Shown in pieces: positions 1 through 10,654 of a stretch of DNA of 64,000 bases. The notes below the pieces were generated by a model. The model did no database searches and was not told the origin of the DNA. It was given only the letters and a program-made list of their open reading frames with translations. How positions within the stretch are numbered: the first letter of the stretch is position 1; each line of letters begins with the position of its first letter. The position numbers and the translations under genes were made by a program. The DNA is from Suillus spraguei (lineage: Eukaryota; Basidiomycota; Agaricomycetes; Boletales; Suillaceae): positions 107,303 to 171,302 of the forward strand of contig JABCPU010000122.1 of NCBI GenBank assembly GCA_016800925.1, in the 5' to 3' direction.

Positions 1-560
1 TCGTTGACTTGTTCGAGCTCCATGACCATGAACTCTCCTTCCAGTTTATAGGGAACACGAATCTGGAGCTACCCGCGTCAGGGGTAGCGAATGAATTAGG
101 TTGGCTGTTGGTCGCTGTTAAGCCGGAGACAGACTTTGTCGTGGTGGATGTTCCTCTCCATGTGAGGTACGGTGTGCCGCACGCGGGCCATAACCCTCGT
201 CACAGCATCCCGTTGCCTCCTCCAATTTGTTTCTGGGCTTGTCCTGCTTCATGTGCGCTCCAAGCTCTCTCTTACCGCTCGTATCTTGATTATTTCTTTT
301 TTAAAGACATTTCACTCCACAGCGCACTCCCATCTCAGTCTCCCAAATTTCACTTGCTTGATTCATTTACTCATTTCGAAATCCTGCAGCACACAATTTC
401 ATCGCCTCTCTCATTCGATATTCCTATCGGCAACATCAATCACAGCCTCTGTATTGAGTTATGTACCGTGACTGTCACCCTCCTTGCTTTCATCTACATC
501 ACCCAGCATTGTTGGACAATCTCCAAAACCCTCTATTCTGGGCACCTCAAGATGCAATAG
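1..560 (+). CDS. PIG-X/Pbn1-like GPI mannosyltransferase I subunit, 3' end (cut by window edge)
   Basis: The reading frame is open from the left edge to a TAG at 558-560. It contains the PIG-X signature VVVDVPLHVRYG, followed by PPPICFWACP and, near the C-terminus, IPIGNINHS and a hydrophobic stretch around TVTVTLLAFIYITQ that would be the single C-terminal membrane helix. In the PIG-X/PBN1 family (Pfam PIG-X) this ER membrane protein stabilises PIG-M/Gpi14, which adds the first mannose to the GPI precursor. The N-terminal part lies outside the window. The roughly 50 residues between FWACP and the membrane helix do not look like the family and probably contain an in-frame intron (GT candidates near 241-254, AG near 385). 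It converges on the Rho gene, with under 100 bp between the two stop codons. I am fairly sure of the family and less sure of the exon structure. Confidence 0.75.
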   Translation, partial: VDLFELHDHELSFQFIGNTNLELPASGVANELGWLLVAVKPETDFVVVDVPLHVRYGVPHAGHNPRHSIPLPPPICFWACPASCALQALSYRSYLDYFFFKDISLHSALPSQSPKFHLLDSFTHFEILQHTISSPLSFDIPIGNINHSLCIELCTVTVTLLAFIYITQHCWTISKTLYSGHLKMQ

Positions 561-655
561 CTCCTTTTAGCATAGAGTATAAAGAAAGGCAAGCAAAACA
601 TAGTTCCATACCCATACTATCCAATGAAACGTGAACGTGACTGGTGACCGCTCCC

Positions 656-1448
656 CTACACAATCACACACCGTCGTTGCTTCACCATCTTCCCCCATCG
701 TCCCTTCATACTTTCTCGCAATGCAAGGTTGAATACGTCTTGCACACCGCTTCCCGTCTTTGCTGAGCACTCAACGTACTTGGCACCGATTTCCCGTGCC
801 ACCGCCCCACCTTGCTCAGGTGTCACTGGCACCTGACCCTGCGCGCCGAGCATCCGCCGTGTTTGTTCGTCCCGCCGCAGGTCAGTCTTGGTTCCAACGA
901 GGATAAGAGGCGTTCCTTCGCAAAAGTGGGCAACTTCAGGGTACCACTGGGGTTTTAGTCAACACAACTGCACTTGACACGACACACTGGTCAGCAACAT
1001 ACCTTATCTTGCACATTTCCGAGGGAGACGGGAAAATCAATAGAGAACACGATCAGGATGACATCAGATTCTGGATAGGATAATGGTCGTAGTCGGTCGT
1101 ATTCTTCTTGTCCCGCGGTGTCCCAAAGTGCTAGCTCTACCAGTTTACCGTCGAATTGTATTTGTGTGACGTAGTTTTCAAACACAGTGGGTATGTAAGA
1201 CTAGTCATACGCAATTCGAGTTCGGAAATGTGAATGAGTACAATATGAATGAGTAACAGGTGTAACTCATGCGTACCTCGGGGAATCTATTTTCTGCATA
1301 TACGATGAGGAGGCAAGTCTTTCCACATCCGCCTTGAGTGGAGTGGATTGAGCGCGGGCACAGACACTGAAGAGACAAGGGTAAGGGTCCGCGCACCATC
1401 TCCAACCACTACCAGCTTTTTCTTCATGTCGGGTCTTCGAGAGTCCAT
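656..1448 (-). CDS. Rho-family small GTPase, 198 aa, four exons
   Basis: Exons read on the minus strand are 1448-1397, 1332-1277, 1200-1003 and 946-656, with GT-AG introns of 56-76 nt. The spliced length is 597 nt (198 aa plus stop). Visible motifs are the P-loop VVGDGGCGKTC, switch I/effector YIPTVFENY, switch [20 protein letters not shown], the guanine-specificity motif TKTD, ECSAKTG, and the C-terminal prenylation box CVIV after KQRR. Proteins of this family cycle between GTP and GDP at membranes and control actin, polarity and cell-wall synthesis. The upstream ATG at 1448 is chosen because an in-frame TAA lies a few codons before it; the internal ATG at 1427 is an alternative. It resembles Rho1/RhoA, but TKTD in place of NKxD is the Rac/Cdc42 form, so the subfamily is left open. 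Confidence 0.92.
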
Positions 1449-1655
1449 TGGCAGTAGTTAGAATTATGGTTCAGGTAATCAATTTATGGAGAGATTAGCA
1501 ACGGGATAGACAACGAGCTAGAACAGATAGAGTAGGTCTTCAGGAAGTAACTTGTTGCTCGGACAATTCCAATTTCCAAACGCGTTGGATGCGCTGGTCA
1601 CGTGGCAGTAACGACCTACATACACAGCCAACTTACAACTTGCAACACTCCAGGC

Positions 1656-3976
1656 ATGTCATCCATTTTCTGGCCATGCGATGTCGCAAGGAACGGGTTC
1701 TGCTATGGGTGGGATCATCCTGCATTGTGTGTAGCAGGTGTGTTAGAGGTCGAGGAGGTACGTGCGCCGAATAGTCATAATATTTGCTATTTGTCGTGAT
1801 TGATTCGGATGGCCTACATACAGGACTCACATGCAGATGCTTTACTCCAACTTATTGCTCGTTCCGCGGAAGCGCAAGCTCTGATTAAAATTTGTGGTAC
1901 TCCACGCGTTCTCGGACGTTGTGTATTCGGTTCATTCCCGAGGTCATCATGCCCCCAACCGGATGTCGAAATGTTCTGCGGTCCTTCACGGTCCGATATT
2001 CCTCGCATGTCCGATATACAACTGATTTTGATGCTAGGGCATACTCTACTGCGTACATATACTACCATCGTCATGATACGAATTCTTTGCGGTTCTATGC
2101 CTTGGGTTTGAAAGGAATACGTCATTTTGATCTTCAGGATGAGGTCTTGCGCTCGAGCTTGAAGCACGATTTTTCGCGTATTGAATTGTCGCCAAGCGCT
2201 TCGAATACAGGGCAGATTCTCGTCAATCAAGTATGTTTCCCAATAATTTCTTGTGCTATTTTCTGGAGCTTGACTGCCATAGTGGAACTCTGCGAAATCT
2301 CTCGAGCAGTTCATAGAGCATGAGCAGCGTGCTCAGACTACTGTGATCCAAGAGCATCACACTTGCGCTAAAGAGACTTCATATTTTACGGCTATCAATA
2401 AGAAAGTCCAATATACAATAAACAGAGTCGAAAGTTCGACAAATCTTTTCTGGCGTGTCGCATCATTTGTCTTCGTCTATTCGAGAGAATTTAGCATCGT
2501 AGGTAGGCATCGTGTTATGTGCAAGGATCTAACATCCAGCTTGCACCCAGTCCAACAGATTGAATCCAGGGCGAGGAAGTTGCGTCGCTTGCTCCGTGGC
2601 GTGCAACCTGTTCCGAACGAGGACGTGAGGCTCAAGTCTTCTCAGTATATCGAGTGCGGCTCCTTCGATCCTTTTTGTGATGCACTCAAAAAAATTATAG
2701 GTTTTACAACGCCCTCTGGATCATCTTAAATGATCTCATCATCGGGATTGCGCTTCGTCAATTTTTACGGCAGGACAATGAGGCTTTTTTGCACCTTTTC
2801 AAGTTCGCCTTTGAGGTCCGAATTATTCAACATTTCATCATTCTTCTTATGACGTGAAATGCCCAGGACAAGGCCGTGCATAAAATACGACATATCCTTC
2901 TGTGGCTCGACAGTTGGCCCGCAGGCCTCAAGCTCAACACCGAACTCAGCCGATTCTACTCGCACAGCTTTATGGGATTGATTGCTCTTTGGGACAGTGA
3001 GTGTTGACGTCCGGCCCTACGCGATACTCATTGATGTACAGGAGGCTTCCGAACCGTCATACCTCTTATTCCCATATTATTAAGTGCGCTTGAGCTTGGC
3101 AGTGCGTTTGGAGTAACGATGGCGCTTGCTATGGTATGTGATCTTGTCTGCATCTTTATGGCACACGTACAACTGTGCTATCTGGTCTCGGTGACTGTGT
3201 ATGGTCATTTGTTACGCTTGACGGCATCGCTTTGGAATCTTTTTCGAGGTGAGGCCTTCCGCAATTATATAATGAGAGTTAGCAACAACATAATTCAAGG
3301 ACGACGACATAACGTCCTAAGGAACCGGACGGATCCTTGGGACTACGATGTCGACCAGCTACTTTTGGGGACTATTCTCTTCACACTGGTCGCTTATCTC
3401 TTTCCCACCGTTTTGGTGTACTACATCTTATTCGCTACAGTGAGTCTTAGCATTGATATTGGCGGCATATGTTAGCTGACTGGGTGCAACAAGATGCGTG
3501 TCTCGACTATTGTAGTATATGCGAGTTTGGAGACGGCGCTTGTGTTCATGAATTACTTTCCACTCTTTGCGTTAATGCTGAGAGTCAAGGATCCACAGCG
3601 ATCACCTGGTTAGTAACATGGAATCAGTCGATGTATGTGCTGAAGAAAACACCCTAGGTGACATCTATATGAGAGTGGCACCAACTGAGGGCGGAAATGG
3701 TGTGAATGTTTTTGTCGAGGTGGGCCATATTTTTTCATGATTGCGATGCTTAGTAGTTCTGTTTCACAGAGCCACCCATTGCCTCTTGTTGTCACTTTCA
3801 GCCAGTATGGTGCGTCTCCCTAATGCGATCGGCAAAATTACGTCATGACATGGAGGACAGTTCAACTGTGGAAGCAATTGGCAAAGCATTATCATCCATT
3901 CCGTCTCGTGTGGTGTGTTGTCTCGGGTCGAGTTCTTGATACTATTCCAAGATCATATATCCGCAGCACTACCTGA
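1656..3976 (+). CDS. GPI1: GPI1/PIG-Q, subunit of the GPI-GlcNAc transferase, 12 exons, about 582 aa
   Basis: Joining 1656-1757, 1824-1990, 2038-2230, 2283-2644, 2701-2815, 2867-2996, 3042-3248, 3300-3439, 3494-3608, 3658-3719, 3770-3809 and 3861-3976 gives 1749 nt in one frame with consistent phases and introns of 47-66 nt. Family landmarks in order: IFWPCDVARNGF at the start; FYNALWIILNDLIIG; LLWLDSWPAGLKLNTEL; SLWNLFRG joined to RRHNVLRNR; DQLLLGTILFTLV; NYFPLFALMLRVKDPQRSPG; and WKQLAKHYHPFRL near the end. The length is close to yeast Gpi1 and human PIG-Q. The protein is a multi-pass ER membrane subunit of the complex that transfers GlcNAc to phosphatidylinositol, the first step of GPI-anchor synthesis. 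The single long frames visible in this stretch are only exon pieces. No disabling change was found. It is the last host gene before the transposon block. Confidence 0.93.
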
Positions 3977-4351
3977 TACCAAGTCTGTAGAGGGTATATT
4001 CTTGCTATGGCAGTGTGTTTTGTTGGTAGTCTATGCATCAGGACATTCCTTAACGTGCTTAATCAGCTTAACTTACTTATCTTGAAACTTGTTTGCTCTC
4101 TCTCACATCATTCACCTGGCTATCTTATATTTTTAAGTGCTAAATACAACAAAACATGTATATCAATATATCTCAACATTTTTTTCTAAATTCATTCAAG
4201 AAATTTTAAACAAGTAGATCCAATTTCTCTGATGCAGTTGAGCTGAAATAAGTCTGCTTAAGGGCAAAATAAGGATGTGAGAATTTCCTGATGCTGTTAG
4301 CTGAGGCATGAGGCTAACATAAAGGTTAGTCTATGTGTAAATATGTGAGGT
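3977..4351. other. AT-rich intergenic spacer between GPI1 and the transposon block
   Basis: No coding pattern, repeat or RNA gene is seen. It holds the 3' flank of GPI1 and ends where an LTR-B copy begins. Confidence 0.5.
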
Positions 4352-4696
4352 TGTTACAAGAACACCTTCTTGCACCCCTACTATCATTTTTTCTCCTATG
4401 TGCTACCATCTATCTCTGACCCAACAAGGCCTCTATCCTCATTCTCTGCTACCTCATATGGCTCGCCCTTGTCATGCCATACCTTGCCTATTCATTTCCT
4501 TTGTACAATCATGTCACATGACTCATATGACTTGTTTCTTGAACTATATCTGTTTAGCATGCACATACACTAAACATGTGACTGATTGTACTACATTCTC
4601 TATGCCTTCCTCTTTAGGATATGTACTTACATTCTCATGACTGCCTGGTCTATGTACACATATGGCTCTATTTAAGCACAGTGTATTCATTGTAGA

Positions 4697-6186
4697 TGTC
4701 ATATACCATACATCTGATCTCTGATCCAATCCAATCCAATCTGATCAATCCTGCTTCCATCTGGTCTACAGATTCAATCTAGACCATCCATCCGAACCTT
4801 CCTACTTCTCGCATTCTAACTCCACTATGAATATCTGCATCTATCTCCTTTTGGCAATTCTCTTGTCTCCAGTATTTCAGTTATATATACTTCCATCTTG
4901 CTTATTGATCCATTACCTATGTTTCATTTCCAATTTATGATTTGTGATCTGTTATACTTACTAATAGACTTCTGTTATACTTTGTACATAGCCTTTGGAC
5001 CTGGCTGATCGAATATCCTGTCTAGTTGCCTACAGTATATAATCCGCCTATAAACATCCATAGCACCTCAGTTCAAATATCATCTGAGTTCTGCTCATTC
5101 TGTCCTCCAGACTTGAGTTCCTTCAGCTCTAGTCACCCTCTGAGACTTAGGATTATATCCTATAGTCCTATATCTCTGGCACTACCTTCGGGTAGTCTAT
5201 CATTGTTAGTTTCTAGTTAGGACCTTGTCCAAAACTAGCCTTATACATCATTCTATACTTGCATCCGGATATCCTTAGGATGTACCATATCTGATACCTC
5301 CAGATGTCCAGATCTGATATGTGTCTACCTTCAGACAGATTGTGTTAATGGATCCAAAAGCTTTGGCCTCAGCTTGTATGCTGTGCCCCTTTTCCGAGTA
5401 TTGCCCCCTACTTCAGAAGGGAGGTATACATCCAAAGCATCCAAAGCATCCAAAGTGTCCAAAGTGTCCAAAGGTAACAGATATGGTACATCCAAAGGAT
5501 GTCTGGAACATAGGTATGGAATGTGATGTAAGACTAGTTTTGGACAGAGTCCTAACTAGAAACTAATGGAGATAGACTACCTGAAGGTAGAGTCAGAGAT
5601 ATAGACTATAGGAGATATTTCTAAGTCTCGGATGTTGACTAGAGTCACAAGGAACTCAAGTCTGGAAGAACAGAATGAGCAGAACTAAGATGATATTTGA
5701 ACTAAGGTTCTATGGAGATTTACAAGTGGGTTATATACTGTAGGTAACTGGTATGGATAATCAACCTGGGACCAAGGGCTATGTACAAAGTAAAACAGAA
5801 GTCTATTAGTAAAAGCACAGCAGATCAGTAAGTATAAGTCAGAAATGAAGCATAGGTAATGGATCAATAAGCAGGACGGAAATATACATAGCCAAAATAC
5901 CAGAGACAGAAGGAATACTGAAAGGAGATAGACGTAGATGTTCACAGTGGAGTTAGAGTGTGAGAAGTAGGAGATTTTGGATGAGTGGTCCAGATAGGAT
6001 CTGTGGGATGGACAGAAGCAGGAATCAATCGGATCTGATTGGATCTGATCAGATGTATGGTATATGACAGATTGGATGCACTTCTGCACCTGTGAAATAA
6101 AGGGCAATACTCGGGAAAGGGCCACAGTATATGAGCTAAGGCCAAAGCCCTTCCAGATCTGTTAACCCTTGAGTATGACCTTAACA
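4697..6186 (+). mobile_element. solo LTR-A with TSD GTAGA, itself interrupted
   Basis: The ends are TGTCATATACC and CCTTAACA. The 5-bp GTAGA lies at 4692-4696 and again at 6187-6191. The copy is inserted in LTR-B and is interrupted by a second LTR-A in the opposite orientation. Confidence 0.9.
5343..6069 (-). mobile_element. solo LTR-A (727 bp) nested in another LTR-A, TSD GATTG
   Basis: On the plus strand it reads TGTTAATGG...TATATGACA, so it is in minus orientation. GATTG at 5338-5342 is repeated at 6070-6074. Removing it restores the outer LTR-A across the junction. Confidence 0.9.
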
Positions 6187-6470
6187 GTAGATTCATTGCT
6201 TAATCTTACTGGGTTTTACCTCAAATCTTCTTCACTAAGGACCTCCGATCCTTAGTTATCTAGATCATCTTTTCAAGTCTAAGTGCTCCTTAGTCTTAGC
6301 CTTGAACAATCACTTGTATTTGACTTAGCTAAGTCTTAGACTGAACCCTTGCTCTTTGATGACTCATAGTCTTTGAGCCTTTCCTCTCTTTTGAGGATCA
6401 TAGATATTGAATAACATGTTCGCTCTCTTTTGAGCCTGTCATGATGCAACCTATCCCAGTTGTAACAGCA

Positions 6471-7110
6471 TGGTTATTTTATGAAGTTTCACAAACTCCT
6501 CGGAGATGAAGGTTCTACTGTTCTGGAATCTATTATGGCCATGGTTTTGATGGTTTCCTTACAGACTTGCAAGAGGAGGTTCTGATGTCAATCCAGATCT
6601 CCATATTAAAAATCCAACATAAGTCTCCACATTTCTTCTTCTTCATCCTCAGATTCATCTGGGACTTCTTTCTTCCTAAGCAGGATGCTTCCTCACTTCT
6701 TCGGGCATGCATTGGCACAATGCCCAGTCTTGGAACAGTTGAAGCACTGCCATTTCTTCATATGGTCATAATGTTCCATGAGGTGATCAACCTCCATGAC
6801 ATTAGGGTCATGCTTCTTGACACTTATTTTGGGAACATAGCAATTCCCTTCTAATTTCTGTCCAATCTTCTTCCTGGATGCAGCATTGCATATAGTCTGC
6901 CCACATTCTCAATTAGAGTTAATCCAACAATATATACCTATCAAGTGCAGAAATGTTCCATTGGACCCAATTATAATTCCAGTGCAATATGTAATCACAT
7001 TACCAAAAGTTCAAAACTTAGATAAGGCATCTCAGGTCTTATCACCCAGTGTCAGCCTCACCAGTCACCACAACCTATCAGCTCAGACCAGCCCCAGCTC
7101 ATCCTAGATG
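6471..7110 (-). pseudogene. Gypsy gag/protease fragment with zinc knuckle
   Basis: On the minus strand the stretch around 6690-6760 encodes CFNCSKTGHCANAC, a CX2CX4HX4C gag zinc knuckle, preceded by a basic gag C-terminal region. Further on, around 6480-6540, a degenerate protease start (AIIDSRTVEPSS) aligns by nucleotide similarity with the protease of the Gypsy element near 14590 (a shared TTTCACAAACTCCTCGG). Frameshifts and stops make it non-functional. It is a remnant of a different copy of the same broad Gypsy class. Confidence 0.6.
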
Positions 7111-8068
7111 GTTAGATCATGAAACTGAATTTTGCTCATTTGACCATTAGCTGATGGGTTATGCATCATAACAGACATGTGATGACTGTTTAGCAGGCCT
7201 GAGCAATTTCAGACACCTTATAATAACTTATTTTGGTTGAATATTATATGCATATATCATTCGGACAAGAGAGAATATGTGAATGTGAGAGTAAATACAC
7301 AAACCACAAAAAATATATGAGAGCAACTGGTAAGCATAAGTCAGTGATGAGAGATGTGAGCATGTAGATGATGCATCAAATAAGCTGGACTGTATTGTGA
7401 TATCAGAAAAATATCTAGAAAAAGAGTGTGTATGCACCAGTATTTTACAGTACAGATACACTATATGTTTGTCAGTGGGTTTACTGTGACACCTAAGTTG
7501 GTATTACTTCACAGAATGTGTCTGAGACTTGTGTGCAACTCAACAAGAGGTCCAACTCATACCTATACCTGGCAGTATACTCACACCTAGCAGGGAGGTG
7601 TAGGTTTGGAGATGCACACAATTCAGTCAATACTTCCCATATTAAATGAACACCTGAAGTTGAGATTCTTCCAGAGAAGATGAGCCATCCAAGACTGGCC
7701 TAAATATAGATGGATAACTGATAGAGTTGGTAGGCCCATATAGATATACTATCTGATATTGATGGTTGGGCCAGCCATGTAGTACATGTACATGTGCAAT
7801 GTGACACAGAGTATGATTGTTAGTATTCCAACATGGATGCTTATATACTTATTTCTTTGCATTTTTTCCTTATCCTTCAGTCACTTACACAAGACTGAGG
7901 GTATGTTACATTATCACTTACATGCCACCTAGACACTAATAATATCTCAATAGATCAATATGTATCTAGGTATATAACAATACAATCACTTACACAAGAC
8001 TAAGGATTGATGTGTGTCTAGCTTTTATATATCATGAGCCCTGCTCTCTCATAAATGAGGAGCAGAAC
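7111..8068. other. degenerate AT-rich sequence, probably old LTR remnants
   Basis: No coding region is recognised. Around 7250-7420 there is weak resemblance to reversed LTR-A (a block similar to GTAAGCATAAGTCAG followed by ATCAA and AATAAGC), suggesting a much decayed copy. The rest is unassigned. Confidence 0.35.
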
Positions 8069-8616
8069 TGTTATGAACTGGGATAGTTCTAACAATGACA
8101 GCTCAACAGAGCGGACAATCATTGAGAGTTTCTAAGTCTCTTGGACAAGAGAAGTTCAAGGCTTTGATGAAGGAGTGCTTCAATAAAGAATCAAGGTTTA
8201 GATGACTTAAGATTGGAAGTCTTAAGCAAAGAAATGTTCAGGTAAAACCCAGTAAGATTAGAGTAAGGAATACAAGCATAATACACTGTGCTTAATAGGC
8301 CAATATGTGCACAAAAACCAAGGTAGAGCATGAGATAATAGTCAAGTAACCAAAGAAGAAATGCATAGGTAAAGATGACAGCAGAGACAAAACAAGGAAG
8401 AGGTCATATGATAGTATGTATAAGTGAAGACAACAGAGAAAGAAAGAAATAGGAATGTACAATATTTATAATGTTACCTTCATATTAAGCATAAAGTCAC
8501 TGACTCTACTTGTCTTGGTTAGCCTAGTAGATAGGGTATCAGAATGTATAAGATCGTCTCACCTCCAGTCATGTGTTCCTCTCTATACAATGCCTCTTCA
8601 ATGCATTGTTGCTCAT
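8069..8616 (-). mobile_element. older LTR-B copy plus 3' internal end of a Gypsy element
   Basis: It begins TGTTATGAACTGGGAT (the LTR-B end in reverse). The LTR-like part runs to about 8478, and the adjoining 8480-8616 resembles the sequence just inside the 3' LTR of the main element (shared AAAGTCACTGACT, then TAGATGGG-like blocks). It is therefore the 3' LTR and 3' tail of a diverged relative, ending where the next LTR-B starts at 8617. Confidence 0.6.
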
Positions 8617-9091
8617 TGTTACGAACTGGGATGGCGTCACCAGCGACAGTGAAAAGACACAGATGGTCTGCTGGGAAGTTCTACAATGTCCAGAAGAGGA
8701 CAAGGTGAAAGTACAAGGAATGCGTTCTGAGTACTATCAAGGGTTCGGCCTCAAAGACAAGTCTAAGAGGTTCTTACAAGAATAGAGACTAAGGCTAAGG
8801 AGTGCTTAGACTTAGAGACAATTCAAGATGACTTAGGTTGGAGACCTAAGCGAAGGACGTTCCAGGTAAAACCCAGTAAGATTAAAGTAAAGTATACAGG
8901 TGTAGTACAACGTGCTTAAATAAGCCAATATGTGCGCACAGACCAAAAGAGACGTGAGAACGTATGTGCATATCCAAAGAAGGAAGGCAACTATAGTACA
9001 GATGCGTTGAGCATATGAGTCAGAGTCACATTACGTAATATACAAAGTAAAGGAGATGAGAAAATGAATAGGGGTACATACAACTGTAACA
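8617..9091 (-). repeat. LTR-B, 3' LTR of the Gypsy element
   Basis: On the plus strand it runs from TGTTACGAACTGGG to CAACTGTAACA. It is nearly the same sequence as the LTRs at 15742 and 21007 and contains the same AAGATTAAAGT block and TTAAATAA promoter motif. Confidence 0.9.
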
Positions 9092-9123
9092 TTACCCCCT
9101 TTTTACATGTAAAGTCACTGACT

Positions 9124-10605
9124 TTACTCGTCCTGATTAGCATAATAGATGGGATCGTCGCTATACTCGTAGTCTTCGTCAAGGAATGATCCACTCCTCA
9201 TATACTCGGCTTCTTCTGCACCAGCACATCGTTTAGAATCCCGCCTTTCTGCTGCTCGAATCTGTTCATTGTCAAGCTGTCGTTCCCAAGAACGAAGTGC
9301 ATCGTAGAACCTGTCATCCTTCCAGGTTAAAGTGAACGGAGGAGTTCCGACTCATTGAGGACAGTAGATGGATAAGTGGGTGGGCGACCAATATCGACAG
9401 ACCCTGCACTGGTACTCCGCGCAATTCTTCTGACGATGACCAAGTAGCCCGCAGATGCGACATTTCATGTTTTCATCAGGGTTGGAGTGTGCTTTTCGAA
9501 GTGGAGTTGGGGCAACCATATGGTGGTGGGGGCTCGTAGAACATGTGCGTTTCTTTCCTTGTTTACGAGTAATGCGTCTGAGGGCTCGCTTGTTGCTAGA
9601 GCGGATGTCATTGATTTGATGATCATCGATGGTGTAAATGGAGGGTGCTGGCGTTACAACGGCTGCAGCAATTAACTCGTCTGGGTCTGAAGATGTGGTA
9701 GGCCCTAGAGCTTCTACAAGGACAGGGATAGTAGAGTTGATATTGGGAGGAACGGCCATAGGGGGATGGATGTGGAGGTCTTTCAGCAGTTGACCAAGTG
9801 CGTTAACTTCGACGGACTCGTCATCTACTTCTTTTATCACATGATTCCCGAGCATGATAATCTCAGCAAGCTCGTGGTGTAGTGCGTTATTTATGACCGC
9901 TTTTTCGTGCATGGCATGGCATTCGGTGAATAGATGAGGAGGTTCTGTGTCCTCATTGAGTATGACGGTAGCATTGATTGGCGATGGCGTAGGTTGCATT
10001 TCATAATGGTGGATGGCATCAAATAAGCGAGCTACCAGCCCTCTTGCTTCTCTAGAGTCGACCATTGCCCCTTCAAGCTCCCCGATGATGGCGTCAGCTG
10101 TGTTATTGGCTTCCTGAACAGCAGCGAGTAAGCCAGTAAGGGCAGCGATATTAGAACGAGTGCCCGAATCATGGGTGGAAGGAGCAGGAATTGGGAGTGG
10201 ATCTCTTTGCGGAGAGGGAGGTCTCGCCACGCCTGCTTGACGCTTGGCCACGATGTGAATAGCCATCTCAACATCAGCCTTAAAAGAATTGGGAAGGAGA
10301 AGCAGCCCATAAGAGTGAATGCACTTCTGGCAGTGTAAGATTTGTTGACGGATAGCGTCATCTTGAATGTCGTGGCATATGGTATCAATGAGGGCGGCTG
10401 TGCGAATGATGTTGGTGAGGAGGATAGTGACGAATGCATCCTTGCCGGTAAGGATCTTTTCAATCTCAGTTGCATGTCCAGGGCAGAGGAGGGCGGCTTC
10501 AACGAAGGAGTTTCCGTCGATGTTTCTGATGAGGTCGGCATAATGGTCAGTGGTGGTGTACGTTTCTTCAGTGACAGGGTGAATGTAAGCAGTGGGGAAG
10601 TTCAT
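9124..10605 (-). pseudogene. third ORF of the Gypsy element, Cys/His-rich, in the env position
   Basis: This is a 494-codon frame, open for 417 codons from ATG at 10605, with one TGA near 9353 and then a further 75 codons to a TAA at 9124-9126. It starts about 50 nt after the pol stop, on the same strand. Near residues 385-415 it has a CCHC knuckle CRICGLLGHRQKNC, followed at once by CRVCRYWSPTHLSIYC and CPQ. The middle is helical, low-complexity and acidic; no signal peptide or membrane segment is seen, so it is not an envelope protein. The TGA aligns with a Cys codon (CPKC) in the diverged copy at 18543-18800. I do not recognise a known domain besides the zinc motifs. A nucleic-acid-binding accessory role is inferred from these motifs only. 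Confidence 0.75.
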
Positions 10606-10654
10606 TTCAACGAGTTTAGTTGATCAAGTGTTTGTGCAGTTTGATTGACTAAAG

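Larger units (their letters stand above)
4352..6467 (+). mobile_element. LTR-B (Gypsy) copy, long subfamily, split by nested LTR-A insertions
   Basis: It starts TGTTACAAGAACACC and ends CCCAGTTGTAACA, in plus orientation. The left arm (4352-4696) carries the LTR-B promoter-side block ending at CTATTTAAGCACAGTG. The right arm (6187-6467) continues with CTTAATCTTACTGGGTTTTACC, exactly as in intact LTR-B copies. The gap is filled by the LTR-A insertion at 4697-6186. The flanking 5-mers (GAGGT and GCATG) do not match, so it is either old or a remnant of a larger element. Confidence 0.8.

Noticed and set aside
1814..2314. 166-residue minus-strand frame
   Set aside because: Lies opposite GPI1 exons; the plus strand has consistent exons and family motifs.
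9124..10605. Third ORF as a retroviral-type envelope
   Set aside because: No signal peptide, membrane anchor or cleavage site; zinc-knuckle motifs point to nucleic-acid binding.
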